A DNA stretch of 64,000 nucleotides from Phanerochaete sordida. Lineage: Eukaryota > Basidiomycota > Agaricomycetes > Polyporales > Phanerochaetaceae. Shown one piece after another: positions 54,003-64,000 of this stretch; the stretch's first letter is position 1; each line of letters opens with the position of its first letter. Where the stretch lies: the NCBI GenBank assembly GCA_019973155.2, contig BPQB01000001.1, positions 2,418,001 to 2,482,000 on the forward strand. Direction: 5' to 3'. The position numbers and the translations under genes are program-made. The notes beneath the pieces are model-generated. The model worked only from the letters and a program-made list of their open reading frames with translations, searched no databases and was not told the DNA's origin.

Positions 54003-56405
54003 TTATCGACAGCGCACAGGGTCCCGGTCCACATACTGCACGAGCTCCGGAGTCAACTGATCTATGCTCGTAACTCCCAGCAGACGCATCCCCGTCGCAA
54101 TCTCGTCCCGCATGACTGCCAGCGCGCGATGCAAAGTGACGGCCGTGTCAGCAAACGCTCGCGGACGCGTCCCGGGCCCGCGACGCGGGTCAGGAACAAC
54201 CAAGGACAGCCACTCACTTTCGATGACCCGCCGACAGCCGTCTTCGCCCCATACACTGTTACCCCACAAAAACGGACGGCCAAGCCCGACACCGCGAGCT
54301 CCGAGGCACAGTGCCTTCAGCACGTCCGTTCCGCGTCGCACGCCGCCGTCGATGTACACCTCGTGCCTCTTCAGCAGCTCGGGCCGCCTTTGGCGGATCT
54401 CGTACAGGAGCATCATTGGCGATGGAGAGCTGCGGGCATGTCAATAACCTGCCCAAACAGAGCCGAAGACGACGGACAAGTCAAGCTCCCGGCCACCGTG
54501 GTTTGACAGAATAATACTCTGTGCGCCATACTGGAAGGCTTTTTCTGCGTCTTCCACGCACTGGATGCCCTTGATGATCAGCGGCAGCTTCGTCAGACTT
54601 TGTATCCACGGTATGTCGTCCCCTGTGCCCAAACCTCGTCAGACCTAGCTCAGCTATTCCCATCCTGACTCACAGCAGACGTCCGGATCCTGGTATCCAG
54701 AGATCGCCTACGCCGGATCAGCACAAGCTACCGCGCTCATCCGAGATTTCCTCACCAGCGCGACACCACCGCCTTCAGTCCCAGACTTCCCATGTGCAGG
54801 GCCAACCTATCCAGCGCAGCACGGGTCAGCACGCACGCATACGAGTTGGAGGTGGATGCACGCACGGTGAAACCCTTTGCGCGCCGGTCGATTTCCCGGT
54901 TGCCCGGCACCGCCGCGTCGACGGTCAGCATGATAGCCTTGAAGCCCTCGCGTTCGAGACCCCGGATGACCTTCTCCGACGCGCTGCGGTCCTTATTCAT
55001 GTACAGCTTCCGCGCCGTCAGTCTGCGTCCTTAACGCCGCGTGCGGTGCCGCGAAGCGCACCTGGAAGATCAGGTCCTGGCCCGGCCGCTTTACGGACAT
55101 GATCTCGTCGACGGAGCAGCTCGCGTTGTTCGAGATCTGTTCCGCTGTCAGAAGCGCGTCGTCGCGGGGAAGCTTTGTGCTTACGCCTTGCAGGATCCCC
55201 TCCGAGCCGGCCGCGCGCACAAGGTTCATCTCGCCGTCGGGGTGCCCAAGTCGCGCGAGGGCCGCTGGTGCGATGAAGATCGGGAGCGAACTCTTCAGGC
55301 CGAACATGGTCGTCTCTGTCGAGATTTTCGAGATCTTGTTCAACCTAGTATCGAGTAAGTAATCCGGTCGCTCAAAAGTGATGGCAGCTACCCACACGCG
55401 TGGCCGGAACCAGAATCGCTTGAACGCGGCGAAGTTCTCCCAATACGCTGCGGGGGGACCGTCAGTGTTCGAGCATTGCAAGCCAGCACGTCGCAAGACC
55501 TAACAATACTCATCGTCGCCCGTCGAGCGGTAGTACGCCCACGCCGTCTGCGTGAGCACCTTCTGCGCGAACTCCTATTCCCTCCATCAGCTCCGCGTTT
55601 CACGGCGACACGACAAAAACAGACCTCGATATCCTGCAGGTTGAGCGCCGCGCCGGGCTCGGGAAGCTCCGCGCGGGCATGCGCAATGCGGAGCTCCTCC
55701 TCCGTCGCCGCAAACGCGTCCGCGGGCAGCGTTTCCGGGTCGACAGGTCCAAGGTGGGCCTCAGGCGGCAGGTGCGACAGCACGTTCGGCGGGTGGATCG
55801 GCACGAAGGCTTTCCTGCGGGGCGCACGAAGCGTCAGCGCTGTTCGTTGCGAGGTACGCGCCCCGCCGAGCGAGCGAGGCCAGCCCAGACGGCCGTCCGC
55901 CAGGCGCCGGCGACCGTACCGCAGGGCCCAGAGGACTCACGTCGCGTCCTTGCCCGCGAGCTGCAGGATGACCTCGGCGCCGGCGGGGTGCCACGCGAGC
56001 ACGCTCGTCGCGTCGTACACCTGCCCGTCGACGACGACCCAGCAGCTCTCGCGCGTGTTGTGCCGCTGCACCTCGTCGTACGGGATGAGCCGCGGCGCGC
56101 CGGCGCGCGCGTGCGGCACGCCCTCCTTCGCGGCGTCCGCTGCGGAGGCGTCGTCCAGCGCGACTGGGCGTGCGGACGCATATGCGAGCTGGCCAGGGGT
56201 GAGCATGGGCAGAACGGAGAGAGTGGGCACGCACATATCCCGCGACGAGTGCGCCGCCGGCCGCGAACGCCGCTGCGAGCGTGCGCGGCACGGGCTTGGG
56301 CGCCGCTTTGGTCGACACGACGCGCACGGGCGCGCGTGCGCTGCCACGTATGCCTGCGCCGAGCGTCCTGCCCGCGAGCCTCGCCGTCGTCCTCGCCAGT
56401 ATCAT
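54003..56405 (-). CDS. cyb2: Flavocytochrome b2, L-lactate dehydrogenase (cytochrome c)
   Basis: The ATG at 56405 opens an Arg-rich mitochondrial presequence ([18 protein letters not shown]) and a hydrophobic sorting segment ([16 protein letters not shown]). A cytochrome b5 domain follows: [20 protein letters not shown] and [20 protein letters not shown] with heme His. The FMN-dependent hydroxy-acid dehydrogenase barrel has [57 protein letters not shown], the catalytic-base motif SNHGGREL and [19 protein letters not shown], ending RDPVRCR at 54003. Located in the intermembrane space, it oxidises lactate to pyruvate and reduces cytochrome c. Some exon joins are tight: DDEYS|YWENF uses a GTTAGG donor, RPRV|LNKIS a GTGGGT donor, FQ|LYMNKD an AAG acceptor. 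The loop before [14 protein letters not shown] is the least certain. Confidence 0.9.
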
Positions 56406-57079
56406 AGTCTGTGCCAAATACGTAGTCAAAGGATAGGATTCGTGCGAAGATTTCCGAAAATCCGCTAGTGTGTCGTCGATGCAGGGAAGGGCGTGTCAGA
56501 GGCGTTGCCTGCCCGCAGAGAAGCAGAAACGAGGTGGTGGTTGCACGCCAACGTGCGGACGGCCGCGGCGCATGGCCTCTATTAAACCTACCGCCGGATG
56601 CCCGGGCCGGAATCCGGTCGATCGTGTCTGTCGGACAGGCTGGCCCTCTGACGCGTACCGAGGGGGTTCCGGCTCCCGAGGCCTCGCCACCCCGTCGCAA
56701 GGCGCTCGGGCTTGAGTATAGCGACGAGCTGACTGGCTGGACGGTCAGAGGCGAAAGACAGCCGTCTCTGCGCCAGCGGACACCGTCATCATCCGCCGTC
56801 GCACGGAGGTTTGCCATCGTCAGAAGGGCAACGGAGACCGCCAAATGTTTGAATTAAATATTGCGAGACAGGATATGCGATACAGCAAGGCGAGGATGCA
56901 ACGACAGCGATAGCTTATACGAGAAATTAGCGAAGAAGGTCGGGGGTAGCGTACGAACGGAACCTAGAAATACAACATGATCCGGAGCCGAGTGCTATTG
57001 CTTTGAGGCCGGACGACAGACCGGCGGAGGGTTTTGACGATAACCGGAGATGAAGAAGACGGAAGTGCGTCGTGCGGAC
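56406..57079. other. Intergenic: CYB2 promoter and BTB gene 3' flank
   Basis: 674-bp spacer; no gene seen. No clear TATA within 100 bp of the CYB2 start. Confidence 0.5.
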
Positions 57080-58343
57080 TCAGGCCGTGCTTATATGGTT
57101 CTCTGTGCGGAAGCGGAAAAGGTTAGTATGCTCAAGACACTGACACCGGATCGTGAATCTTACTTTCACCAAGGCCCACTGGACCAGGAGCACCTTGATA
57201 CGCTCGTACAGAGATGTCCTGCAGACTGTGCAGGTTAAGTGATCGCCCAGCGGACGCAGTGCGACCTCCATGGCTGTAGTTGACAGATCTGCGGGGTACA
57301 TTTAGCAACGCGAGGCAGATAACGACAAGTCATGGCACTAACCTGGCCGTGCATCCCACGCCAGGTACGCGGACGCCAGCGCCCAGGCCCGGGTCAGCTT
57401 CTTCTGCTCGACAAAGTCGCAGTCCAGCGTTGCGGGGTGACCTTGCGGAGGCGGGAGGAGGAGGCGCTTGAGCGCGTCGACGCGGCCAAGATGGAGGAAG
57501 AAGAGCCGTTTGAGGTAGAACGGGCCCATGCGCCCGACATGCCGGTCCTCGAGGTCCACGAGCGGGAAGCTGAGCATATACGGCGAGACGGCGACTGCGA
57601 GCTCCCACAGGTCATAATGCCCTGCGATTGCGTAGTATTCGACGGCGGCAGTTGGCGACTTGCCGAGGATTTGCTGGAAGAGGGGCGTGTTAGGTGCAAG
57701 CTGCTTCTTCAGGTCGGCGCCGTACCGGGCGAGAGCGTCGACTGCGGCAAGCAGCGTCTCGTTGGAAGGCGAGTAGTGCAGACTGGACATGCCGTACAAG
57801 GTGTGCAGGACGACATTGAGCACAGAAGACGCTTCTGGGACGGTGACTACGGGCCCGAAGCTGGCCTTATTGGACGTCCCTTCTTCCACCTCCTCCGTGC
57901 TCGAGACGAGCGAGTTGAAGCGGTTGGAGGACCCGCGTAGGAGCACCACGGAGTGCACATAGAAGAAGACGGCGTCGGATGAGATGAGCACGATGTCATG
58001 TGGTGAGGAATGCAGGTTGGCATTTGGATAGAACGTCGTCGAGACGGAGACAACTGAGGGCTCTTCCGTCTCTTCGATAGGCGAGCCGGCGTTGGAGTCC
58101 TGCAACCGGTTAATCTGAGCGCATATAGACAGCCAGAAATGAGATACATACAGGGGGCGTAGGGATCGGAGTCTCCGCCGTGGGGCGCGTTGAGGGCAGG
58201 AGCGAGGCGAGCGTCTTCTCGTGCACAACCTTCTCTGAGTGCGGTTGCGGTGACGGAAGTGAATGGGCGGAAGCAGACGCGGACGCGCCTGCGCCATCCG
58301 CGAAGGGCTCCGCCACAAACTGTAGCCATTCGGGCGTGTCCAT
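57080..58343 (-). CDS. BTB/POZ-domain protein, uncharacterised
   Basis: Starts MDTPEWLQFVAEPFADGAGA at 58343. A Ser/Pro-rich N-terminus is followed by a BTB fold (ANLHSSPHDIVLISSDAVFF; YVHSVVLLRGSSNRFNSLV) and a helical extension (LLAAVDALARYGADLKKQLA; FQQILGKSPTAAVEYYAIAG). The pattern DIVLISSDAVFFYVHS matches the large agaricomycete BTB family, which has few characterised members; roles in cullin-3 adaptor or transcription complexes are possible. The last exons hold a CTVCRTSLYERI pair of Cys. The 3' end is uncertain: without a final intron the stop is at 57080; with intron GTAAGA...CGCACAG it is at 57091. Confidence 0.75.
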
Positions 58344-59111
58344 GATTGTGTATGCGTTGGACTGAGCTCAAGGCGTGCGCAAGAGTGAAGCGAAACTAAG
58401 TTACAGGGCTGAAGCTGCCACCAGGAAGAGGCGTGAACACCACATGGAGACTGCGGAGAAGAGAGCCGTACCTGGACGTCGGTGCGCGGAGTGAGCTAGA
58501 GCGGAGCGCAGGCGGCGGTGGAGGAGTTCAAGGGCAAGAGGCAAGGCCGGGGCGCATGGCTCACGACGTGGCGGGGGGTCTTATAGCTTGCGCGTCGGGG
58601 ACGAATCGAGGTGGACGGGCAGCCTGCTGTCTATGTGGGGATGCTTCCGGCACAATTCGACGCCGATCAGCCTGGGCGCCTGCGACAGTGTCCTCCCGCC
58701 GCGGCTGCAACGCTTCTGCTGCCGTCTTCGCGCTGCGCGACCGCGAATTGCTGCCATGGATCGCTATCCGCCGCGCAACATAACCATAACGAACCTGCGG
58801 CGACCCACGCTTAGCCCGCAGACAGTGCAGCCGCGACACCGAAGACGTCAGTACTTCGAATCCTATCATCCGTCTCTCAGTCTGAGCACGGCTGACTTGA
58901 CGACCTATCGCCAATTGTCACCTTGCAAGTCTGGGCGAGGCGCTGTGGCAGCAGTGCAAAGCGACCAAGGAGACCACGCCACTTCGCCACATCCACATCT
59001 CTCGACGGAGGACAGGAAACGCTCGAGCCTGAAACGGTCAATTACAGCGATGAGTACAAGACAGGTGGGTATCCGCGGGTATACAATGCTCGTGGTCGTT
59101 CGTGTGCGAGG
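58344..59111. other. Intergenic: BTB gene promoter and MOB1 3' flank
   Basis: 768 bp; ORFs here are short and featureless. Confidence 0.5.
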
Positions 59112-60238
59112 TTATCTGGACTTGTCTTCTGCAAGTATCGCAACATTCAGCTCGTCCAAGGGTGCCAGCTCTTTCTTCTCCACAAGATCGAACTGGAATG
59201 AATTCAGTCGCTTGTGTGCTTGGTACAAGCCTCGTTGCGTACCTCGTTTATGAAGAGGAAAAAGTGGCGGTAGCTTGTGTTCATGTGAGCTGGTGTACAC
59301 AGCATCAGCACTGATCCCGGATATCCAATGTCTCGGAACGTACCCTCGATACCCAAAGCGCATATATGGTCAAAGTGGTTGCTGTAAAGGTGAGCGTATA
59401 CACGGAACAACCTCCGGAAGAGCGTCCGAATGGTGTCACGGAAGTTCTTGGGGAAGGGGACACCTGATTCACGGTCAGACCTCGTAGTGCCAACGTAAAT
59501 CTCGGGGACTCACCAATCTTGTTTGGGAAGATTTCCTCGTTGTCCAGCAGCCCTTGAGCCCAATTCATGAGAGCATCGACATACTCCGGTGCCGGGAGCT
59601 TCGTGGGCTTCTTGTATTTAACACCGTCTTCCCAGAGGTACTCGTATCTGGGCGTCCGTCCATTCAGGCTATCTGGCTTCCACTTGGGCCAAGTAACACT
59701 AACCGTGGGCCTGCAGACATGATGGGACACTAATCAGGGTAGAGCAGGTCAAATATGTACGTTAGAGAAGGTCATGTATGAAAAGCCAGACGCGAACACG
59801 CACCTCATTAGGCGTGCAGAACTCGGAGATTGTCCCGTAGAGCATGTTCAAGTGGTTGAAGAAGTCCACGACTGCGCGCTATCGTGAGCTACGCCTCCGT
59901 ATAGCCCTGCTGCCCGCGCACCGTGCACCGCAAGCCACTCATTGAGATCCTCGCCCTCTGGAAGCTGCACAGCCTTCCTCAAGTTGCCCGAGCCCTGCCA
60001 TCACGCGGAGCCGCGCATCGATGAGCACCCTGCAGGCTGCGGCGGCGCGGCACACTCACGAGCGTCGCCTCCGCGTACTTGCGCAGCTGGTACTGCTTGG
60101 TGCCCTCCGGGACGTCTCTGCGCGGCTTGAACGTGCGTGTCTTCCCCCTGCAGCCGCGATCGCGCGCGATGTCAGCGTGGGCACACGCGCACGGCGAGGC
60201 AGCGGCGCGGATACTTGCAGACCAAAAAACGCAGACAT
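59112..60238 (-). CDS. mob1: MOB1-type kinase activator
   Basis: Spliced by motif to about 216 aa: MSAFFGLQ|TRTFKPRRDVPEGT and LPEGEDLNEWLAVH, then VDFFNHLNMLYGTISEFC, ECPIMSAGPRYEYLW, NEEIFPNKIG|VPFPKNF, LFRRLFRVYAHLYSNHFDHI, EAHMNTSYRHFFLFINE and AILAEDKSR, stop at 59112. Zinc ligands Cys-x4-Cys (FCTPNEC) and the His pair (AHMNTSYRH) are intact. MOB1 activates NDR/LATS kinases in the mitotic exit or septation network. The open frame at about 59645-59705 that looks exonic (TVSVTWPKW...) is intronic: the true exon reads CPIMSAGPR|YEYLW. The first intron appears to end in GAAG. About nine exons. Confidence 0.92.
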
Positions 60239-61120
60239 GCTTCCGGTGTCGTAGGCTAGCTGGAAGCGGGCGTCGTGGATGAGCGGAGGTGGAGGGAGGT
60301 GTGGTGCAGACCTCGAGACAAGGCAGGTTGAGGTCTTGATCGCGGCCCTGATACCGCGTCTACACGTGGTTATCTAAAGGCTAATTGGGCGCCTAGATGG
60401 CGAGGACCTTCCGCGAGCGCGTTGGCGAGTCGAACTTGTTTGTTCACTACGACATGGACGCCATCCATAAAACCCATCGAGGCTATCTCACAGAAGCTCA
60501 GAAAACAGATGCTGCTTACTTACCGGACGGCTGAGCGGTATGTACACTACACGCTGTCTCAGTCTACAATATTTACTCTGTTAGTGTTCGGCTGCCCACT
60601 TGACCCAACCCAGACCGTAGTGCGGTGGAAAGCGCGCCCGCCCCATCAGCTGTACGCCACGCAGCGGTCGCAGAACACGATGAGGAGAACGCGCTTTGAC
60701 GAAATATTGACATCAGCGGGAGTAAGAGTCACTTGAAGGAAGGTTAGCTATCTCCTGTTACTTCGGTTGAGTGTCTCTCGATGAATCGTGATTTATTATC
60801 AGCCCCCCCTCCCCTTCAATCGACAAACGCGGATGCAACAGCAGGCGGCGGAGTATATGAGTCTCTTTCACGTTGGCCGGTCTGCAAGTCTCAGATGCGC
60901 TGAAGGGTGCCTGGAACCGACGTGATGGACGAGCAAGGTGCTCAGATCCGACCGCATGGATACGTTGGGCTAGTCCCTGATATTTAATACGAAGCCAGTG
61001 GCATTCGCTTTGCGCTGGGACCAGCCTCTCCTCTCTCTCACCCACGTAGGTGCGTACTCGTCACTTTACATTGACGACGAATCATTTGACCCCTGAAAAT
61101 AGGATACGGCGGCGGAAGCC
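60239..61120. other. Divergent intergenic region, MOB1 / F-box-like gene
   Basis: 882 bp with no recognisable gene; ORFs of up to about 100 codons lack motifs. Confidence 0.5.
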
Positions 61121-62559
61121 ATGGGCACACGTAGATTGCCTGTAGAGCTTATCGACCTTTGCCTGAGGTTCCTCCGTGAAGAGCGTCGTGAGGAAGAGGC
61201 CGACCAGGGCAGCAATGCGATCCAGGACTTGAAATCGAGCTCGCTCGTCTCACGCCAGTGGCGACCTCTTGCCCAGGCACACATCTTCCGCTCGATCTAC
61301 TACCTTTTCACGGCGATCCCTCGTGATATTGACAACAACGAGATGATGAATTTTCCAGTCTTCTCCTTGCCGATGAACCTGGGACTGTTCTTCGCGTTCG
61401 TCTACCGGCATCCCGCCATCGCATCCTATATCCACACTCTCAGCCTCCGCTCCGACTCTTTGCTTTGCGATCGCCAACGGTATCCCGAAAGCGAAGACGG
61501 GCGGGCTCCAGAGCACAACGTCTACCATGGCTTGCTCCACGAGATCCTCACGCGGCTCCCTCAGCTACGCACGCTGTCCTTGTACAACGTTCTGGTGTAC
61601 GGAGCCATAATCCCTGAGAAGCGACCCTCACTCCAGGACTTGCTGCTGTGGTTCAATGGCATATACGAGGCCATGTACACCGTCGGTGATCTACGGGACC
61701 TGTTCGCGACCTTTTCCCGCATAGACACGGTCTCCATGATAAATCTGCAGCCGCACGGCTTCCACCTGTCCGCGCCCGAGGAAGACATGTCCCCGGCTCC
61801 GCACCGTGTCGAGATCAGGCACCTCAAGCTCGTCGACCTGGAGGTCCACACGCCAGCGCTTCTCGCGCGAGCATTGTCCCTCGGCGTGCACGTCGACAAG
61901 GTCCGCTGCCTCAGTCTGGAGAACTTCACCGTATGGGGAAAGCACGACCCTCAGGCCATCATCGACGTGCTGAGCCCCGGGCTGTATGAGCTGCGGTTCT
62001 CTGTGGTTCAGTTGGAGGGTAAGCCCATTTTTCCACGCGTGCCGCAATGCGTGCTAACGTGCACCTCACAGTCATAACCAAACACCCCGGAATGAGGCAG
62101 ACGGCGCTATTCCTCATGCCGACAGTGTTCGACGCCCTGCCCGTGGTCAACTGTCACACGTGCTCAGAACTCAGGACGCTCTCCATCCTATTTAACATCA
62201 ACCCGCGCGCCGACGACGAAGTGTGGCGCACTCACACGCAAAACCTATGCGACTTCGTGGAGCAGTCGCGTATCTCCGCCGCGTCGCACCCACACCTCCG
62301 CGAGCTCGCCATCTGTCTATCCATGCAGAAGACAGCGAACATCCCGGCCAGTGTTCGCGAGTACGTCGAGCCCTTGGACGCCCTACTCGTTGCCCTCGTG
62401 CGCCGGTCTGTGCTGGAGACGGTCACCTTCGAGTGGGCCGTCGGCAACGAGGGACAAGAGATGCTTGTTGGCGCGGAGTTCGAGGAATTCGTCCATGAGT
62501 CATTCCCTACCCTTCGCGATAACGATATGGTTTCTGTGAGGGCATGCGATAGGAAATAA
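61121..62559 (+). CDS. F-box-like protein with degenerate Leu-rich region
   Basis: Starts MGTRRLPVELIDLCLRFLRE, an F-box-like motif (LPxEL...LKSSSLVSRQWRPLAQAHIF) near the N-terminus, followed by about 400 residues with irregular leucine-rich strands (IHTLSLRSDSLL, LPQLRTLSLYNVLV, VRCLSLENFTVWG, LRTLSILFNINPR). One intron (GAGG|GTAAGC...CTCACAG|TC). The stop at 62559 follows VRACDRK. Agaricomycetes carry large, fast-evolving families of such proteins; probably an SCF adaptor, target unknown. The frame is intact. Confidence 0.8.
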
Positions 62560-62671
62560 ATGCCGTCGATGGAACTACACCATCAATGTGGTTACGGAGC
62601 GGAGCGTCACATACAGCGCGCTCAAAGCGCTCCCAAACACCCTGTTCCTTCAACCATCATTTGCCACGTAT

Positions 62672-62998
62672 TCAAGTCGTACATTTACGCTTCCCTGGTA
62701 GTATTTTACGGGCCTGTCTTTTGCTTTTGAGACACGGGCTAGTCCATGCGGGAAGTTCAGGTTCAAGGTAATGAGGTGGCGAATTACCCAGAAGGTCAGC
62801 AACATGAAACGACAAATACACATCTTGACTAATCGATGCCAGTGCAAGAAGGTACTCCCACCCCGTGCCTTCCTCGAAAGGGTCTGCCAATGGCGTCGGG
62901 TGAGCCATCCATGCATCGCGGTGAAATAAAGAGTTTGGCGGGTGCGTGCATACGAAAGACGCATGGAAAGGGTCCTCAGTGCCCAGCGTACAACCCAA
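62672..62998 (-). pseudogene. Orphan ORF or gene fragment, about 108 codons
   Basis: An open frame with natural amino-acid composition: NSLFHRDAWMAHPTPLADPF, then EGTGWEYLLALASISQDVYL, then SFHVADLLGNSPPHYLEPEL, ending in a stop at 62672. I do not recognise the family. There is no ATG at a sensible place (the 5' end falls on TTG) and no obvious upstream exon, so it may be the 3' part of a decayed gene; a small functional gene with an unseen first exon is the alternative. Confidence 0.3.
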
Positions 62999-63152
62999 TT
63001 GTCCTCCGCGACTCGTGTATGTGACTGTCGCGGCGACCGCGATTGACGGTGTGTGCTGGCGAAGCAGTGCTTTATCACACCTTTTAAAGGTGAGTTCTAC
63101 AATTCACTTAGCCATCGTATAGTCCTAGCACAATGCTGACGCAGTCATTTAG

Positions 63153-64000
63153 TGTGCAGAACGTGTCAACCAGTATCTGACCGACAGCTCTGCAATGAGA
63201 GCTGAATCGCAGGATGACATCTTAGCCCAGATCCGTGCAGAGCGGCTCACAGGTGACCAGACAGCGTGTACACGCAGCTTAAGTCAAGTAATTCACATCT
63301 CGAACGTCTATGACTGATACGCGATGCCAATGTAGCGGTGTCCGTGCAAACTGTTCACGAGCAAGCACGCTCAGATGTTTTCTGAGAAGCTTGGAAAGGG
63401 TCTTGTTCAGTCGTTCAACGCGTATTGGCTGTGGCTAAGCGCGTGATTCTTTCACTGGCAGAGGCACTCGCCGCCAGCACCTATATATTCGTGACAAGCC
63501 GTTCAAATCCACCAGTCAAGTTCATCGCCTACCCAGACAGCGCATTACTCGACACATCTGCTCTAGTCATGATTCGCAGCCTTAAGCCCTCGCAGAAGCT
63601 GACCAAAGCGGCCGACTCCCTCCTCCTAAAGAAATACACCTACGATACCACCGGGGAGGCCCTGCTCTTCCGCACGAAGGACACCAGCAACGACAAGTGG
63701 GTGAAGGCGATCCGCCTCGAGGCACCGTTCATTGGCAAAGAATTCACCGACGGCGTGCAGATCGGCAGAGGTGCGGGACTGGTTCGTTTGGCGTACGCGC
63801 ATCTACTCACTCTCGCATAGATCCTCAGGGCATCCTGTACTTCAACGCCATCCGCGACCTCGACGATGGGCGGAAGGTGAAGTACAAGGTGCAGAAGAAG
63901 AAGCACGACAGCGTCGACTACGTCTGGATTGGATTCTACTCCGAGACTGAGACCAACTGCCATGCCGAGGTCAGTGCTGCCCTGAACATCGTCCCCGAGT
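63153..64000 (+). CDS. Uncharacterised gene, cut by the window end
   Basis: Candidate exons: CAERVNQYLTDSSAMRAESQ (from 63153, after a TTTAG acceptor, to a GTGACC donor near 63253), a large exon ending LEAPFIGKEFTDGVQIGR, then DPQGILYFNAIRDLDDGRKV running off the window. The last part alternates hydrophobic and charged residues (VWIGFYSETETNCHAEVSAA), suggesting beta structure. I do not recognise it. The join between the first candidate exon and the large one is unresolved (the frame meets a stop near 63384), so the 5' part may belong elsewhere. Confidence 0.4.

Noticed and set aside
55440..55515. Frameshift in CYB2 between DDE and YWENF
   Set aside because: The obvious GAGTAT donor shifts the frame, but the next GT (GTTAGG) with acceptor CCGCAG restores it without any error.
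55476..56468. 330-codon plus-strand ORF
   Set aside because: Antisense shadow of the cytochrome b5 and presequence exons of CYB2.
59645..59705. Open segment (TVSVTWPKW-type) as part of the MOB1 protein
   Set aside because: MOB1 alignment from memory needs MSAGPR to join directly to YEYLW; this stretch has GT and AG borders and is an intron.
1..64000. Transposons, CRISPR arrays, rRNA genes, viral insertions
   Set aside because: No transposase, reverse transcriptase or integrase motif, no long terminal repeats, no regular direct-repeat arrays and no rRNA-like sequence were recognised.

Overview
The window is nuclear DNA from a filamentous basidiomycete, most likely a wood-decaying agaricomycete close to the polypores. 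The signs are GC-rich exons cut by many introns of about 50-60 nt (GTGAGT/GTGCGT donors, CTGAC-like branch sites), about one gene per 2 kb on both strands, a lytic polysaccharide monooxygenase (AA9), an intracellular beta-mannosidase, and families typical of that group. All gene models were spliced by eye from conserved motifs, so outer coordinates are firmer than internal exon edges.

Layout. 1-6 kb: 5' end of a probable chitin synthase, a Spo12-like mitotic-exit protein, and about 4.4 kb without a convincing gene, including a very GC-rich island. 6-13 kb: Rheb GTPase, beta-mannosidase (GH2) and an AlaX/AARSD1-type alanyl-tRNA editing protein. 14-27 kb: the accessory core, with four same-strand paralogues of a DAL5/TNA1-type MFS transporter, an antisense RING protein between the first and second, and an antisense alcohol acyltransferase between the second and third. 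27-35 kb: U1A/U2B''-type splicing factor, Lag1 ceramide synthase, AAA ATPase, TOM20 (whose transcript can apparently also be spliced into a downstream MYND-SET methyltransferase reading frame) and a DJ-1/Hsp31-type glyoxalase III. 36-45 kb: a divergent 14-3-3 protein, AA9 LPMO, aldo-keto reductase, CCDC97-like protein, alpha/beta hydrolase and Naa10. 45-64 kb: GRR1-type F-box/LRR protein, an uncharacterised protein 81 bp away in divergent orientation, Snf7, Nem1-type phosphatase, flavocytochrome b2, BTB protein, MOB1, F-box-like protein, an orphan ORF and a gene cut by the window end.

Most genes are housekeeping and not organised as pathways. The parts that may act together are the transporter array with its embedded acyltransferase (uptake of organic anions plus acylation, inferred) and the TOM20/SET locus. 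No transposon with recognisable coding capacity, no intact tRNA or rRNA gene and no CRISPR array was seen.
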